From JBLXBZ01 sp048265185 (lineage in GTDB: Bacteria; Pseudomonadota; Alphaproteobacteria; Rhizobiales; Stappiaceae): 64,000 bases of DNA. Shown here piece by piece: positions 35,323 through 42,615 of this stretch. The stretch lies in NCBI GenBank assembly GCA_048265185.1, contig JBLXBZ010000004.1:62001-126000 (forward strand), in the 5' to 3' direction. Both the position numbers and the translations under genes were made by a program. Under the pieces are notes generated by a model. That model was not told the DNA's origin and did no database searches. It saw nothing but the letters and a program-made list of their open reading frames with translations. Position 1 is the first letter of the stretch. The number at the start of each line of letters is the position of its first letter.

Positions 35323-36476
35323 TAAAACAACCGGACGGAGGCTTTGGAATCTACGTGCATTGGCCGTTTTGCGCAGCCAAATGTCCCTATTGCGACTTTA
35401 ACAGCCATGTTCGCCACACGGCGATTGACCAAGCCCGTTACGCGGCTGCCTTTGAACGTGAGCTTGAACATTTCGCCGCTCTGACCCCGGGCCGGGAAGT
35501 GCAATCGATCTTTCTTGGCGGCGGCACGCCTTCGCTCATGGAGCCGACCACGGTCGGCCGCATTCTCGATAAAATCAGCGCGTTATGGAGCGTTTCTCCA
35601 ACCGTGGAAGTCTCTCTTGAAGCCAACCCCTCAAGCGTTGAAGCGGAGCGTTTCAAAGGCTACAGAGCGGCGGGCGTCAACCGCGTCTCCCTAGGCGTTC
35701 AGGCTTTGAACGATCACGACTTGAAGCTTCTCGGCCGCCTGCATGACACGGCTCAGGCTCGCGCCGCCATTGAGATCGCCCGCCAAACCTTCCCCCGCCT
35801 GTCTTTCGATCTCATCTACGCCCGTCCCAACCAAAGCGTCGAGGCATGGCGCGCGGAGCTGGGTCAAGCCATCGACCTAGCGGCGGATCACCTATCTCTC
35901 TATCAATTAACCATAGAGCAGGGCACGCCGTTTTTCGCGCTGCACAAGGCGGGGAAACTTATCGTTCCTGATCAGGACGTCGCCGCCGACCTGTTTGAAG
36001 CGACGCAGGATTTATGCGCGGCGCGCGGCCTTCCCGCCTATGAAGTCTCCAACCACGCCGTTCCGGGAGCGGAATGTCAACATAACCTGATCTATTGGCG
36101 TTACGGCGATTACGTTGGCGTCGGCCCCGGCGCCCATGGACGCATTAGCGTCGGATCCACCAAACGGGCGACATCGGTTGAACCGCACCCAGAAACTTGG
36201 CTTGAAAATGTCGAGGGACACGGTCACGCCAGCATTGAGGATCAACCGCTTACCGAAGAAGAACAGGGCGACGAGTTTCTCCTCATGGGTCTGCGTCTCG
36301 TGGAGGGCGTGGATTTATCGCGCTACGAACAAATTTCCGGACGCTCCGTTGACACGCGCCGGCTCACCCAATTACTCGACCATGGAATGGTGGAGTTGAT
36401 TGGCAATCACGGCGTGCGCGCCACCCCTGACGGCGTTTATGTTCTGGACGCGGTCGTCGCAGATCTTGCGTCCTGA
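35319..36476 (+). CDS. hemW: Radical SAM haem chaperone HemW
   Basis: HemW (formerly annotated as oxygen-independent coproporphyrinogen oxidase) binds haem and a 4Fe-4S cluster and delivers haem to respiratory enzymes. The radical SAM motif is WPFCAAKCPYCDFNSH (CxxxCxxC). Then FLGGGTPSLM, VSLEANPSS, RVSLGVQALNDHDLKLLGR and SFDLIYARPNQSVEAW are conserved, and the HemN_C domain follows at the end. The ATG at 35319 overlaps the rdgB stop (ATGA); an ATG five codons upstream is less likely. The 385 residues are normal. It lacks the fourth Cys typical of true HemN enzymes. Confidence 0.94.
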   Translation: MIKQPDGGFGIYVHWPFCAAKCPYCDFNSHVRHTAIDQARYAAAFERELEHFAALTPGREVQSIFLGGGTPSLMEPTTVGRILDKISALWSVSPTVEVSLEANPSSVEAERFKGYRAAGVNRVSLGVQALNDHDLKLLGRLHDTAQARAAIEIARQTFPRLSFDLIYARPNQSVEAWRAELGQAIDLAADHLSLYQLTIEQGTPFFALHKAGKLIVPDQDVAADLFEATQDLCAARGLPAYEVSNHAVPGAECQHNLIYWRYGDYVGVGPGAHGRISVGSTKRATSVEPHPETWLENVEGHGHASIEDQPLTEEEQGDEFLLMGLRLVEGVDLSRYEQISGRSVDTRRLTQLLDHGMVELIGNHGVRATPDGVYVLDAVVADLAS

Positions 36477-36536
36477 CGTCAGTTTCCCCCTTGAAGTTCA
36501 GCCCCTGAAAGGCGCTAAAATTGAAGTTTTTAAATT

Positions 36537-36567
36537 TTGCATTGCAAAATACACCCACCGCAGTGCA
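36537..36567. promoter_or_regulatory. PhaR-like operator candidates
   Basis: TTGCATTGCAA at 36537-36547 contains TGC-N3-GCA, and GCAGTGCA at 36560-36567 reads TGCACTGC on the other strand. PHB regulators of the PhaR family bind TGC/GCA-rich palindromes of this kind ahead of phasin and other PHA genes. The next gene is a PHB depolymerase. The assignment rests on motif similarity and gene context; no phaR gene is in the window. Confidence 0.4.
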
Positions 36568-36602
36568 AAATAACCTCAGTAAGCCTGAGCAATCGCTTTG
36601 CA

Positions 36603-36646
36603 GGCGCGTCTTGTTTGAGAGAAATTTCTTTCAAACAAGACGCGCC
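36603..36646. repeat. 44-bp near-perfect palindrome
   Basis: Twenty-two-base arms pair fully except for one G-T position, with no loop. The outer 16 bp (36603-36618 with 36631-36646) are perfect. It lies 126 bp past the hemW stop and 130 bp before phaZ. As RNA it would be a strong hairpin without a following T-run, so it may terminate hemW with Rho help, protect its 3' end, or be a protein-binding site. Confidence 0.7.
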
Positions 36647-36707
36647 GTTGCGTTGATGCAGAACATTGCTTTAGTCTTTTGCGATGCGAAATTCCGATCG
36701 CCGTCAG

Positions 36708-36741
36708 TTTCGCCTGATCAGGCGCAGTAGATCAGGCGAAA
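36708..36741. promoter_or_regulatory. 12-bp inverted repeat close to the phaZ start
   Basis: TTTCGCCTGATC (36708-36719) and GATCAGGCGAAA (36730-36741) are perfect complements around ten bases, ending 35 bp before the phaZ start codon. The position suits an operator overlapping the promoter or a 5'-UTR hairpin. The binding protein is unknown. Confidence 0.5.
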
Positions 36742-36776
36742 TAATTGTCGGCTAAGGGATCGAGAGGATCGATCAC

Positions 36777-38357
36777 GTGCCTTATTATCATATGTATGAA
36801 TTCAACCATGCCGCCATCAGCCCCGCGCGCGCGGCGGCGGATATGACCAAGTTTTACTTTCGTAATCCGCTCAATCCATTGTCGCACACCAACTACGGCC
36901 GCTCTGTCGTCGCCGCGTGCGAATTATTCGAGCGCACCACCCGTCGATATGACAAGCCGGAATTCGGATTGCACGAAACCACCGTTGACGGCGTCGTCGC
37001 CGCAGTGACGGAAAAGATCGTTTGGGAAAAGCCCTTTTGCAAGTTACTGCATTTCGCCCGCGCCAAGGCAGGCGAGAACGATCCTAAAATGTTGATTGTC
37101 GCCCCCATGTCCGGGCATTACGCCACGCTTTTGCGCGGCACCGTCGAAGAAATGCTGCCTCATGCGCATGTTTACATCACCGATTGGGCGGATGCGCGAA
37201 TGGTGCCTTTGGCCGATGGCCGCTTCGATTTGGACGATTTTATCGATTACATTATCGAAATGCTCCAGCACCTTGGGCCCAACACCCATGTGATTGGCGT
37301 TTGCCAGCCCTCTGTTCCCGTTCTCGCCGCCGTTGCGGTGATGGAGCGTAACAATGATCCGGCGGCGCCGGCGACAATGACCTTGATGGGCGGACCAGTG
37401 GACACCCGCGTCGCTCCCACCGCGGTCAACGATCTGGCCATGAGCAAGGGCATCGACTGGTTCCGCCAGAACGTTATCATGAAAGTGCCTTTCCCCCATC
37501 CCGGCTGCATGCGCGACGTTTATCCCGGCTTCCTCCAACTCTCCGGCTTTATGAGCATGAATTTGGATCGTCATGTCAGCGCTCATGGCGACTTTTTCCA
37601 ACATCTCGTTGACGGCGACGGCGACAGCGCTGAAAAACATCGCGATTTCTATGACGAATATCTGGCGGTGATGGATCTTAGCGCCGAGTTTTATTTGCAA
37701 ACCGTCGAAACCGTATTTATCGAACACGCTTTGCCCAAAGGCGAGATGACCCACCGGGGAGCGCCCATCGACTGCGCCACGATCCGACGCACCGCCCTTT
37801 TGACGATTGAAGGCGAAAAAGACGACATCACTGGCCGCGGCCAGACCCGCGCCGCCCATGATCTTTGCGCCAATCTGCCCGAAACGATGAAGGCTCATTA
37901 TGAACAGCCTTCCGTTGGTCATTACGGCGTGTTCAACGGCTCGCGCTTCCGGGGACAGATCGCCCCTCGCATTCGCGATTTCATCAAGACGCACGACCAA
38001 AAGCCCAAGACGGCGGCGAGCAAGAAAAAGTCCCTCTCAACAGCGGCGCTCCAACCCTCCGCCCCCCAGTCGTCCATACCTCAAAGCACCGAAGACGCGC
38101 TCGCCATCCCTCCCAAAGTCACGCCCAAAAAGGCGACTGAACCCACCCGCGACGATCTCAAGATGATCACCGGCGTTGGCCCGAAGCTGGAAAAGCAGTT
38201 AAACGAGGCGGGCTTTGTCCGTTTCGCGCAAATCGCCGCCTTGACGCCCGCTGAAGTGGACGAGCTGAATTTGAAGCTGAACTTGCGCGGACGAATCACC
38301 CGCGACGACTGGATCGGACAAAGCGCTGAGCTGGCGAAAACCGCCGACCGTTCCTGA
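36777..38357 (+). CDS. phaZ: Intracellular PHB depolymerase with C-terminal helix-hairpin-helix domain
   Basis: Mobilises stored polyhydroxybutyrate. The first 410 residues follow intracellular PhaZ: MYEFNHAAISPARAAADMTKFYFRNPLNPLS opening, nucleophile Cys176 in HVIGVCQPSVPVLAA, Asp near 345 in TIEGEKDDITG, His near 382 in SVGHYGVFNG. This Cys-based triad is that of R. eutropha PhaZ1. After an Ala/Lys/Pro-rich linker (about 408-455), a final domain DDLKMITGVGPKLEKQLNEAGF to GRITRDDWIGQSAEL is a helix-hairpin-helix unit like the C-terminal extensions of alphaproteobacterial NuoE and ribosomal L21. The start is GTG with AGGA upstream. The fusion is unusual. Confidence 0.93.
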   Translation: MPYYHMYEFNHAAISPARAAADMTKFYFRNPLNPLSHTNYGRSVVAACELFERTTRRYDKPEFGLHETTVDGVVAAVTEKIVWEKPFCKLLHFARAKAGENDPKMLIVAPMSGHYATLLRGTVEEMLPHAHVYITDWADARMVPLADGRFDLDDFIDYIIEMLQHLGPNTHVIGVCQPSVPVLAAVAVMERNNDPAAPATMTLMGGPVDTRVAPTAVNDLAMSKGIDWFRQNVIMKVPFPHPGCMRDVYPGFLQLSGFMSMNLDRHVSAHGDFFQHLVDGDGDSAEKHRDFYDEYLAVMDLSAEFYLQTVETVFIEHALPKGEMTHRGAPIDCATIRRTALLTIEGEKDDITGRGQTRAAHDLCANLPETMKAHYEQPSVGHYGVFNGSRFRGQIAPRIRDFIKTHDQKPKTAASKKKSLSTAALQPSAPQSSIPQSTEDALAIPPKVTPKKATEPTRDDLKMITGVGPKLEKQLNEAGFVRFAQIAALTPAEVDELNLKLNLRGRITRDDWIGQSAELAKTADRS

Positions 38358-38372
38358 TCTCTCCATTTGCGT

Positions 38373-38413
38373 TTGGCCGCAACCCTCTCCAGAGTGGTTT
38401 GGTTTGCGGCCAA
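38373..38413 (+). terminator. Hairpin after phaZ
   Basis: TTGGCCGCAA (38373-38382) and TTGCGGCCAA (38404-38413) pair over 10 bp around a 21-base loop, 15 bp past the phaZ stop, followed by GTTGTTTTC. A factor-independent terminator is likely although the T-run is broken. Confidence 0.45.
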
Positions 38414-38491
38414 GTTGTTTTCAAGGTCGCCATTGAAAAAAGCCGTATTAACAACCATATCTGGGATGTAGTTCTAACAATTGGAGAAAAA

Positions 38492-38902
38492 ATGTCTTCT
38501 TGTTCAGTTCTAAAACCCGGATGGTCTCCAGCCACTATTGGCTTGATGGTTCTGGGATTTATCGTTTTTTGGCCTTTAGGCTTGGCGATGCTTGCTTATA
38601 TTCTTTGGGGACATCGTTTTTCGGACATGGCTCAAGACGCCAAAGACCAATGGCGCGCTTCTCCGTTAAATCGCGCCATGAACGGTTCGAGTTCTATGGA
38701 GCGAACGGGAAATGTCGCCTTCGATGAATATCGCGCCAAAGAACTTAAGCGTCTTGAAGAGGAAAAAGCCAAGCTGGACGCCATGCGCTCCGAGTTTGAC
38801 AGCTTTTTAAGAGACTTGCACCGCGCGCGCGATCAAGAAGAGTTTGATCGTTTCATGTCCAAACATGGACGCGGCGCGCCTTCAACTGGCGATTCTGTTT
38901 GA
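38492..38902 (+). CDS. DUF2852 membrane protein
   Basis: A 136-residue protein of a family seen mainly in alphaproteobacteria. The first part is KPGWSPATIGLMVLGFIVFWPLGLAMLAYILWGHRF, the single hydrophobic segment with the GW and WPLGL features of DUF2852. The remainder is polar and predicted coiled coil, with FDEYRAKELKRLEEEKAKLDAMRSEFDSFLRDL and ARDQEEFDRFMSKH near the end. ATG 38492 is chosen for the TTGGAG upstream. Function unknown. Confidence 0.82.
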   Translation: MSSCSVLKPGWSPATIGLMVLGFIVFWPLGLAMLAYILWGHRFSDMAQDAKDQWRASPLNRAMNGSSSMERTGNVAFDEYRAKELKRLEEEKAKLDAMRSEFDSFLRDLHRARDQEEFDRFMSKHGRGAPSTGDSV

Positions 38903-38954
38903 ATAGTTCTTCATCCGAATTCAAACAACCGAATCAAAAGTGATTTTAAAAAAC

Positions 38955-38986
38955 AAAAAGCCGCAACGTCGCCGCTGCGGCTTTTT
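38955..38986. terminator. Bidirectional terminator between DUF2852 gene and secB
   Basis: An AAAAAGCCGCA / TGCGGCTTTTT stem of 11 bp with a 10-nt loop has A-tract and T-tract at its ends, the textbook form for termination on both strands. It lies between convergent genes. Confidence 0.9.
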
Positions 38987-39006
38987 GCTTAAGAATGGCG
39001 CGCGTC

Positions 39007-39498
39007 TCAGTTAGGCTGAGAATTCGCCGGCGCCTGATTCTCAAGGTTTTGGCGATAAAGCGCCGCAAAGTCGATTGGATCAAGCATCAGCGGCGGGAAG
39101 CCGCCATTACGGGACGCTTCAGCCAGAATATTCCGCGCGAAGGGGAACAGCATGCGTGGACATTCGATCATTACGAATGGATGCAGGTGCTCTTCAGGAA
39201 CGCCGGTGATGCGGAACACGCCAGCGTAAACCAACTCGATCGCGAACAATGTGAATTCGCTATTCTCCGCCTTGGCGTTAAGCGTCAACACGACTTCAAA
39301 CTGGTCGTCGCCAAGTTTCTGGGCGCCGACATTGACGTTAATGTCGAGTTTAGGTTGTTCACCCGGCTGCAAAGACCGCGGGGCGTTTGGATTTTCAAAC
39401 GAAAAATCCTTGATATACTGCGCGAGAATGTTCATTCCGGGGGCAGCACCAGCGTTCTCGGACTGCGGTGCGTTCTCGGCGTCGTTTGTATTGCTCAT
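39007..39498 (-). CDS. secB: Protein-export chaperone SecB
   Basis: SecB keeps preproteins unfolded and hands them to SecA. The 163 residues show the conserved YIKDFSFENPNAPRSL, the strand QFEVVLTLNAKAENSEFTLFAIELVYAGVFRI, and the SecA-contact region LHPFVMIECPRMLFPFARNILAEASRNGGFPPLMLDPIDFAALY. The acidic N-terminus and terminal tail are variable. GGAAGA precedes the ATG. In many alphaproteobacteria secB lies near genome maintenance genes; here its divergent neighbour is regB. Confidence 0.97.
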   Translation of the reverse strand: MSNTNDAENAPQSENAGAAPGMNILAQYIKDFSFENPNAPRSLQPGEQPKLDINVNVGAQKLGDDQFEVVLTLNAKAENSEFTLFAIELVYAGVFRITGVPEEHLHPFVMIECPRMLFPFARNILAEASRNGGFPPLMLDPIDFAALYRQNLENQAPANSQPN

Positions 39499-39830
39499 TT
39501 GTTTCTTCCCGTTCTCGGTCGGCTTGATGCGGGCAAATCGCGTTGAAACCCGAAATGACTATGGAGCCGTAAAGCCGGTTCCTAGGGCTGGCTAGCATGT
39601 ACCGACCACTTGACACAAGTATCTTTCAGTATTTGGGAAGTCGTAGCGTATTAATCTATCGAATGATAAATACACCAAACGCAAGACACGCCAAACCTCT
39701 CTCAAGAAGCAACTGGCCGGCCTGCGCCATAGCAATAGCTACGTCATGCGAACTTCTTCACGTGGAGGCCCGGCAGAGACAGCACAGCGGGTTCAACTTA
39801 GCCAGGACAAGCTCTAGAGGATATCTCCAG
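39499..39830. promoter_or_regulatory. Divergent region between secB and regB
   Basis: These 332 bp hold the two promoters facing away from each other and no separate gene. The regB frame stays open back to 39597, but the extra 78 residues do not look like a kinase N-terminus. No palindrome stands out. Confidence 0.4.
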
Positions 39831-41225
39831 ATGGTCACCGACATGAGTGTCGAATTACCTTTGCAGCATCGACGTTTGAAACTCGACACGCTGGTGCGCC
39901 TTCGGTGGCTGGCGGTGGCGGGACAAACCTCGGCTCTTGTGGTTGTGCAGTTTCTTCTGGGATATCCGCTGCCAATGGGCATGTGTTTCGCTCTCGTGGC
40001 CCTGTCAGCTTGGTTGAACGTCTTTTTAAAAATCCATTCACCGGCGACGACGCGCATTTCCGAACGATCCGCCTCAATCCAACTTGGTTATGACCTGTTT
40101 CAGATGGGCGGGCTTCTGGCTCTTACCGGAGGCCTTGGAAACCCTTTCGCATTTTTGCTGCTCGCTCCGGTGATGATTTCCGCCACGGGGCTCTCGGCTC
40201 ACAAAACCATTGTTCTTGGTTTGCTCGCAGCCGTTGTCGCAACCGTTATCTCGATTTGGCACTTGCCATTGCCTTGGCCCGTCGAGCAAACCTTTTTTCT
40301 GCCGCCTGTCTATGCGGTAGGGGTGTGGATTTCCCTCGTTTGCTGCCTCGCGTTCATGGCCATTTACGCGTTCCGGGTGGCTGAAGAGGCGCGTCTACTC
40401 GCCAACGCCCTCGCCGCGAGCGAGCTGGTTCTGGCGCGGGAGCAACATTTAAACGCCCTAGACGGCCTCGCCGCCGCCGCCGCCCATGAACTTGGAACGC
40501 CGTTGGCGACCATCTTCCTAGCCGCTAAAGAACTCAGCAGGGAGTTCGACGCCAACGACCCAAGAGCGGAGGACGTCGCGCTGATCCGCTCGCAAGCCGA
40601 GCGTTGCCGCGACATTCTCGCCAAACTAACGTCCCTTTCTTCCGACCGCGACCAGCATTTCACCCGAATGCCTCTGTCCCAGCTTCTGGAGGAGGTTGTC
40701 GCTCCGCATCGCGAATTCGGCGTTGATATCTCTATCGCCGCGACCGGCGACGGTGAAGAACCCATTGGCGAGCGCAATCCCGCCATTCACTATGGACTGG
40801 GAAACCTTCTGGAGAACGCCGTCGACTTCGCCGCCAGCGCCGTGAAAGTTCGCGCTTTCTGGGATGCGCAAACCGTCAACATAGAAATCACCGATGACGG
40901 CCCCGGATTTTCTTCCGATATGATGGCCCGTTTGGGCGAGCCATATGTGACGGAACGCAGTCGCGACCCCGCCCGCATTGGAGCCATCTCTCGTCTGGAG
41001 GATGAACCCGGTGAAAAAGCGGGGGGACTTGGCCTTGGATTTTTCATCGCCAAAACATTGCTGGAGCGAACGGGCGCCAGCCTGTCCCTGAGCAACCGGC
41101 GCCCAGAAACCGGCGCTTTGGTCACTATTTCCTGGCCGCGCGGGATTATGGACGATGAAAAACACGGAAGGCAACGCGCCTTCGCCACCTCCAACGCGGC
41201 GAAATCGCCAGCGCATAGATTATAA
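39831..41225 (+). CDS. regB: Redox sensor histidine kinase RegB (ActS/PrrB)
   Basis: The membrane kinase of the redox-responsive RegBA system. With start 39831 (AGAGGA upstream) it has 464 residues: six hydrophobic segments (about 20-180) containing the redox box GGLGNPF (100-106), the H-box AAAAAHELGTPLATIFLAAKEL with His219, and Cys259 in ERCRDIL, exactly 40 residues after the His as in Rhodobacter RegB Cys265. HATPase motifs NLLENAVDFA, ITDDGPGFS and GGLGLGFFIAKTLLERTG follow. ATG 39843 is an alternative start. It precedes regA by 138 bp. Confidence 0.95.
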   Translation: MVTDMSVELPLQHRRLKLDTLVRLRWLAVAGQTSALVVVQFLLGYPLPMGMCFALVALSAWLNVFLKIHSPATTRISERSASIQLGYDLFQMGGLLALTGGLGNPFAFLLLAPVMISATGLSAHKTIVLGLLAAVVATVISIWHLPLPWPVEQTFFLPPVYAVGVWISLVCCLAFMAIYAFRVAEEARLLANALAASELVLAREQHLNALDGLAAAAAHELGTPLATIFLAAKELSREFDANDPRAEDVALIRSQAERCRDILAKLTSLSSDRDQHFTRMPLSQLLEEVVAPHREFGVDISIAATGDGEEPIGERNPAIHYGLGNLLENAVDFAASAVKVRAFWDAQTVNIEITDDGPGFSSDMMARLGEPYVTERSRDPARIGAISRLEDEPGEKAGGLGLGFFIAKTLLERTGASLSLSNRRPETGALVTISWPRGIMDDEKHGRQRAFATSNAAKSPAHRL

Positions 41226-41363
41226 TGGCTCGATGGCGCCACTTGGAATGTGGCGATATAGATATCCTTAGACGAATCTATATAATAAATGACTTGAAAT
41301 TAATGACGCGTCTTTGGTCTAGCAGGTTCAGGCCACAAAGCTGACAATGAAACGGATATAAAG

Positions 41364-41921
41364 ATGACAGACCAATCCGGCCTTGATGAGACGGTGCAAG
41401 ACTGGCGCCTGCTTATTGTAGATGATGATCGCACGTTTCAGCAACGCCTAGCGCGCGCCATGGAGAAACGCGGTTTTGAAACCTCCACGGCCGACGGCGT
41501 GCGCGAGGCCATCGCCAAGGTCGTCGCGCAGCCACCCGCCTTCGCCGTTGTCGACATGCGTCTTGAAGACGGAAGTGGGTTGGATGTGATTGAAGCCATA
41601 CGGCTCCGCCGCCCGGACTGTCGCGCCGTGATTCTCACCGGCTACGGCAATATCGCCACAGCGGTGACCGCCGTGAAACTTGGCGCCATCGACTATCTGG
41701 CCAAGCCTGCTGACGCTGATGAAGTTTTCGCCGCGCTTACTCGCGGAGACGACGAAAAAGCCCCCCCGCCGGAAAACCCGATGTCAGCCGACAGGGTGCG
41801 ATGGGAGCACATTCAACGAATATATGAATTATGCGACCGCAATGTCTCCGAAACGGCAAGACGTTTGAACATGCACCGGCGCACCTTACAACGCATTTTG
41901 GCCAAACGCGCGCCGCGCTAA
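41364..41921 (+). CDS. regA: Redox response regulator RegA (ActR/PrrA)
   Basis: The DNA-binding partner of RegB, controlling respiration, carbon fixation and nitrogen metabolism genes in alphaproteobacteria. The receiver has the acidic pocket Asp20-22 in LLIVDDDRTF, phospho-acceptor Asp64 in VVDMRLEDGSGLD, and Lys in DYLAKPADADEV. A Pro-rich linker follows, and the Fis-type helix-turn-helix VSETARRLNMHRRTLQRILAKRAPR closes the 185 residues. These C-terminal residues are nearly invariant in the family. Confidence 0.96.
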   Translation: MTDQSGLDETVQDWRLLIVDDDRTFQQRLARAMEKRGFETSTADGVREAIAKVVAQPPAFAVVDMRLEDGSGLDVIEAIRLRRPDCRAVILTGYGNIATAVTAVKLGAIDYLAKPADADEVFAALTRGDDEKAPPPENPMSADRVRWEHIQRIYELCDRNVSETARRLNMHRRTLQRILAKRAPR

Positions 41922-42093
41922 TCGCGCCTCACGAGAGGCCACCCGCCTATTGGCGCAGGCCTGACGAATGCATCTGGCAAGATTGTCACGCTGCGTCATA
42001 AATCTGCCCCGCCACCTCTCTCCACCGTTGCCATATAGGATGCGTCAGCGCTAGCTTGCAGAAAATGGTGGCTTTAATTGAGGGGGGAGAAAA

Positions 42094-42615
42094 ATGTCGA
42101 GGGCGGCGCAATTCACAACGGCAAGCGCGATTGGCGCCTTGTCCCTGATCTTTTCCCCCTTCGCCGCCGCGCCGGTCAACGCGAGCAAAGGCGACCGCCT
42201 TCCCCGCTCGCAAAGCGCAAATCAGGCGCTGGATGCAGCTCCGCACGAAGGCCGTTATGAAATAAGATTCTCTCCCTCCTATAACGGGCTTTGGACTTAT
42301 GACCCGCCCACATGCGACGCCCTCACCAATATTGACAGCGCGCCGAGCGGGTCAGCCATCGCGCTTTTTCGTGGATTGCTGGAAGTTCCCGGACTGCAAT
42401 GCCAAATCTATCGCTCGACATTCACTGACAACGGCGAGCGACAAACAGCGGACATGCGCTGCATAGACGACACGGAGGTGGAAAGCGTTACGTCTGTGAC
42501 CGTCACCCCCGCCGATGGCGATAAATTACGCCGGATCTCGGTGAAGATCGCAAGTTCCCAGCCGCAAATATTCGAGTTTTGCCGCGAAATCACCAAACCG
42601 CTCTCAGCTTGGTGA
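42094..42615 (+). CDS. Secreted protein of unknown function with four cysteines
   Basis: I do not recognise this gene. It encodes 173 residues with a strong ribosome binding site (GGGGGGAG). The N-terminus is a signal peptide ending near PVNAS. The mature part has a Trp/Tyr-containing segment SYNGLWTYDPPTCDALTN and four Cys (in PPTCDAL, LQCQIY, MRCIDD, EFCREI), likely two disulfides. The rest is rich in beta-type residues. It converges on the polyphosphate kinase gene with the stop codons adjacent. A periplasmic binding or inhibitor role is possible. Confidence 0.75.
   Translation: MSRAAQFTTASAIGALSLIFSPFAAAPVNASKGDRLPRSQSANQALDAAPHEGRYEIRFSPSYNGLWTYDPPTCDALTNIDSAPSGSAIALFRGLLEVPGLQCQIYRSTFTDNGERQTADMRCIDDTEVESVTSVTVTPADGDKLRRISVKIASSQPQIFEFCREITKPLSAW

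Larger units (their letters stand above)
36477..36776. promoter_or_regulatory. Structured 300-bp region upstream of phaZ
   Basis: Contains no gene but a dense set of symmetric elements: two TGC-N3-GC(A)-type sites (36538-36546, 36560-36567), a 44-bp palindrome (36603-36646) and a 12-bp inverted repeat (36708-36741), all before the GTG start of phaZ. The region follows the hemW stop directly, so the first elements could also serve hemW 3'-end formation. Confidence 0.6.

Noticed and set aside
37044..38000. Long antisense frame (318 codons) opposite phaZ
   Set aside because: Mirrors the codon pattern of a strongly conserved gene; no ribosome binding site or recognisable domain.
39597..39830. 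N-terminal extension of the regB frame
   Set aside because: The extra 78 residues do not resemble a kinase start, while 39831 has a ribosome binding site and family-like N-terminus.
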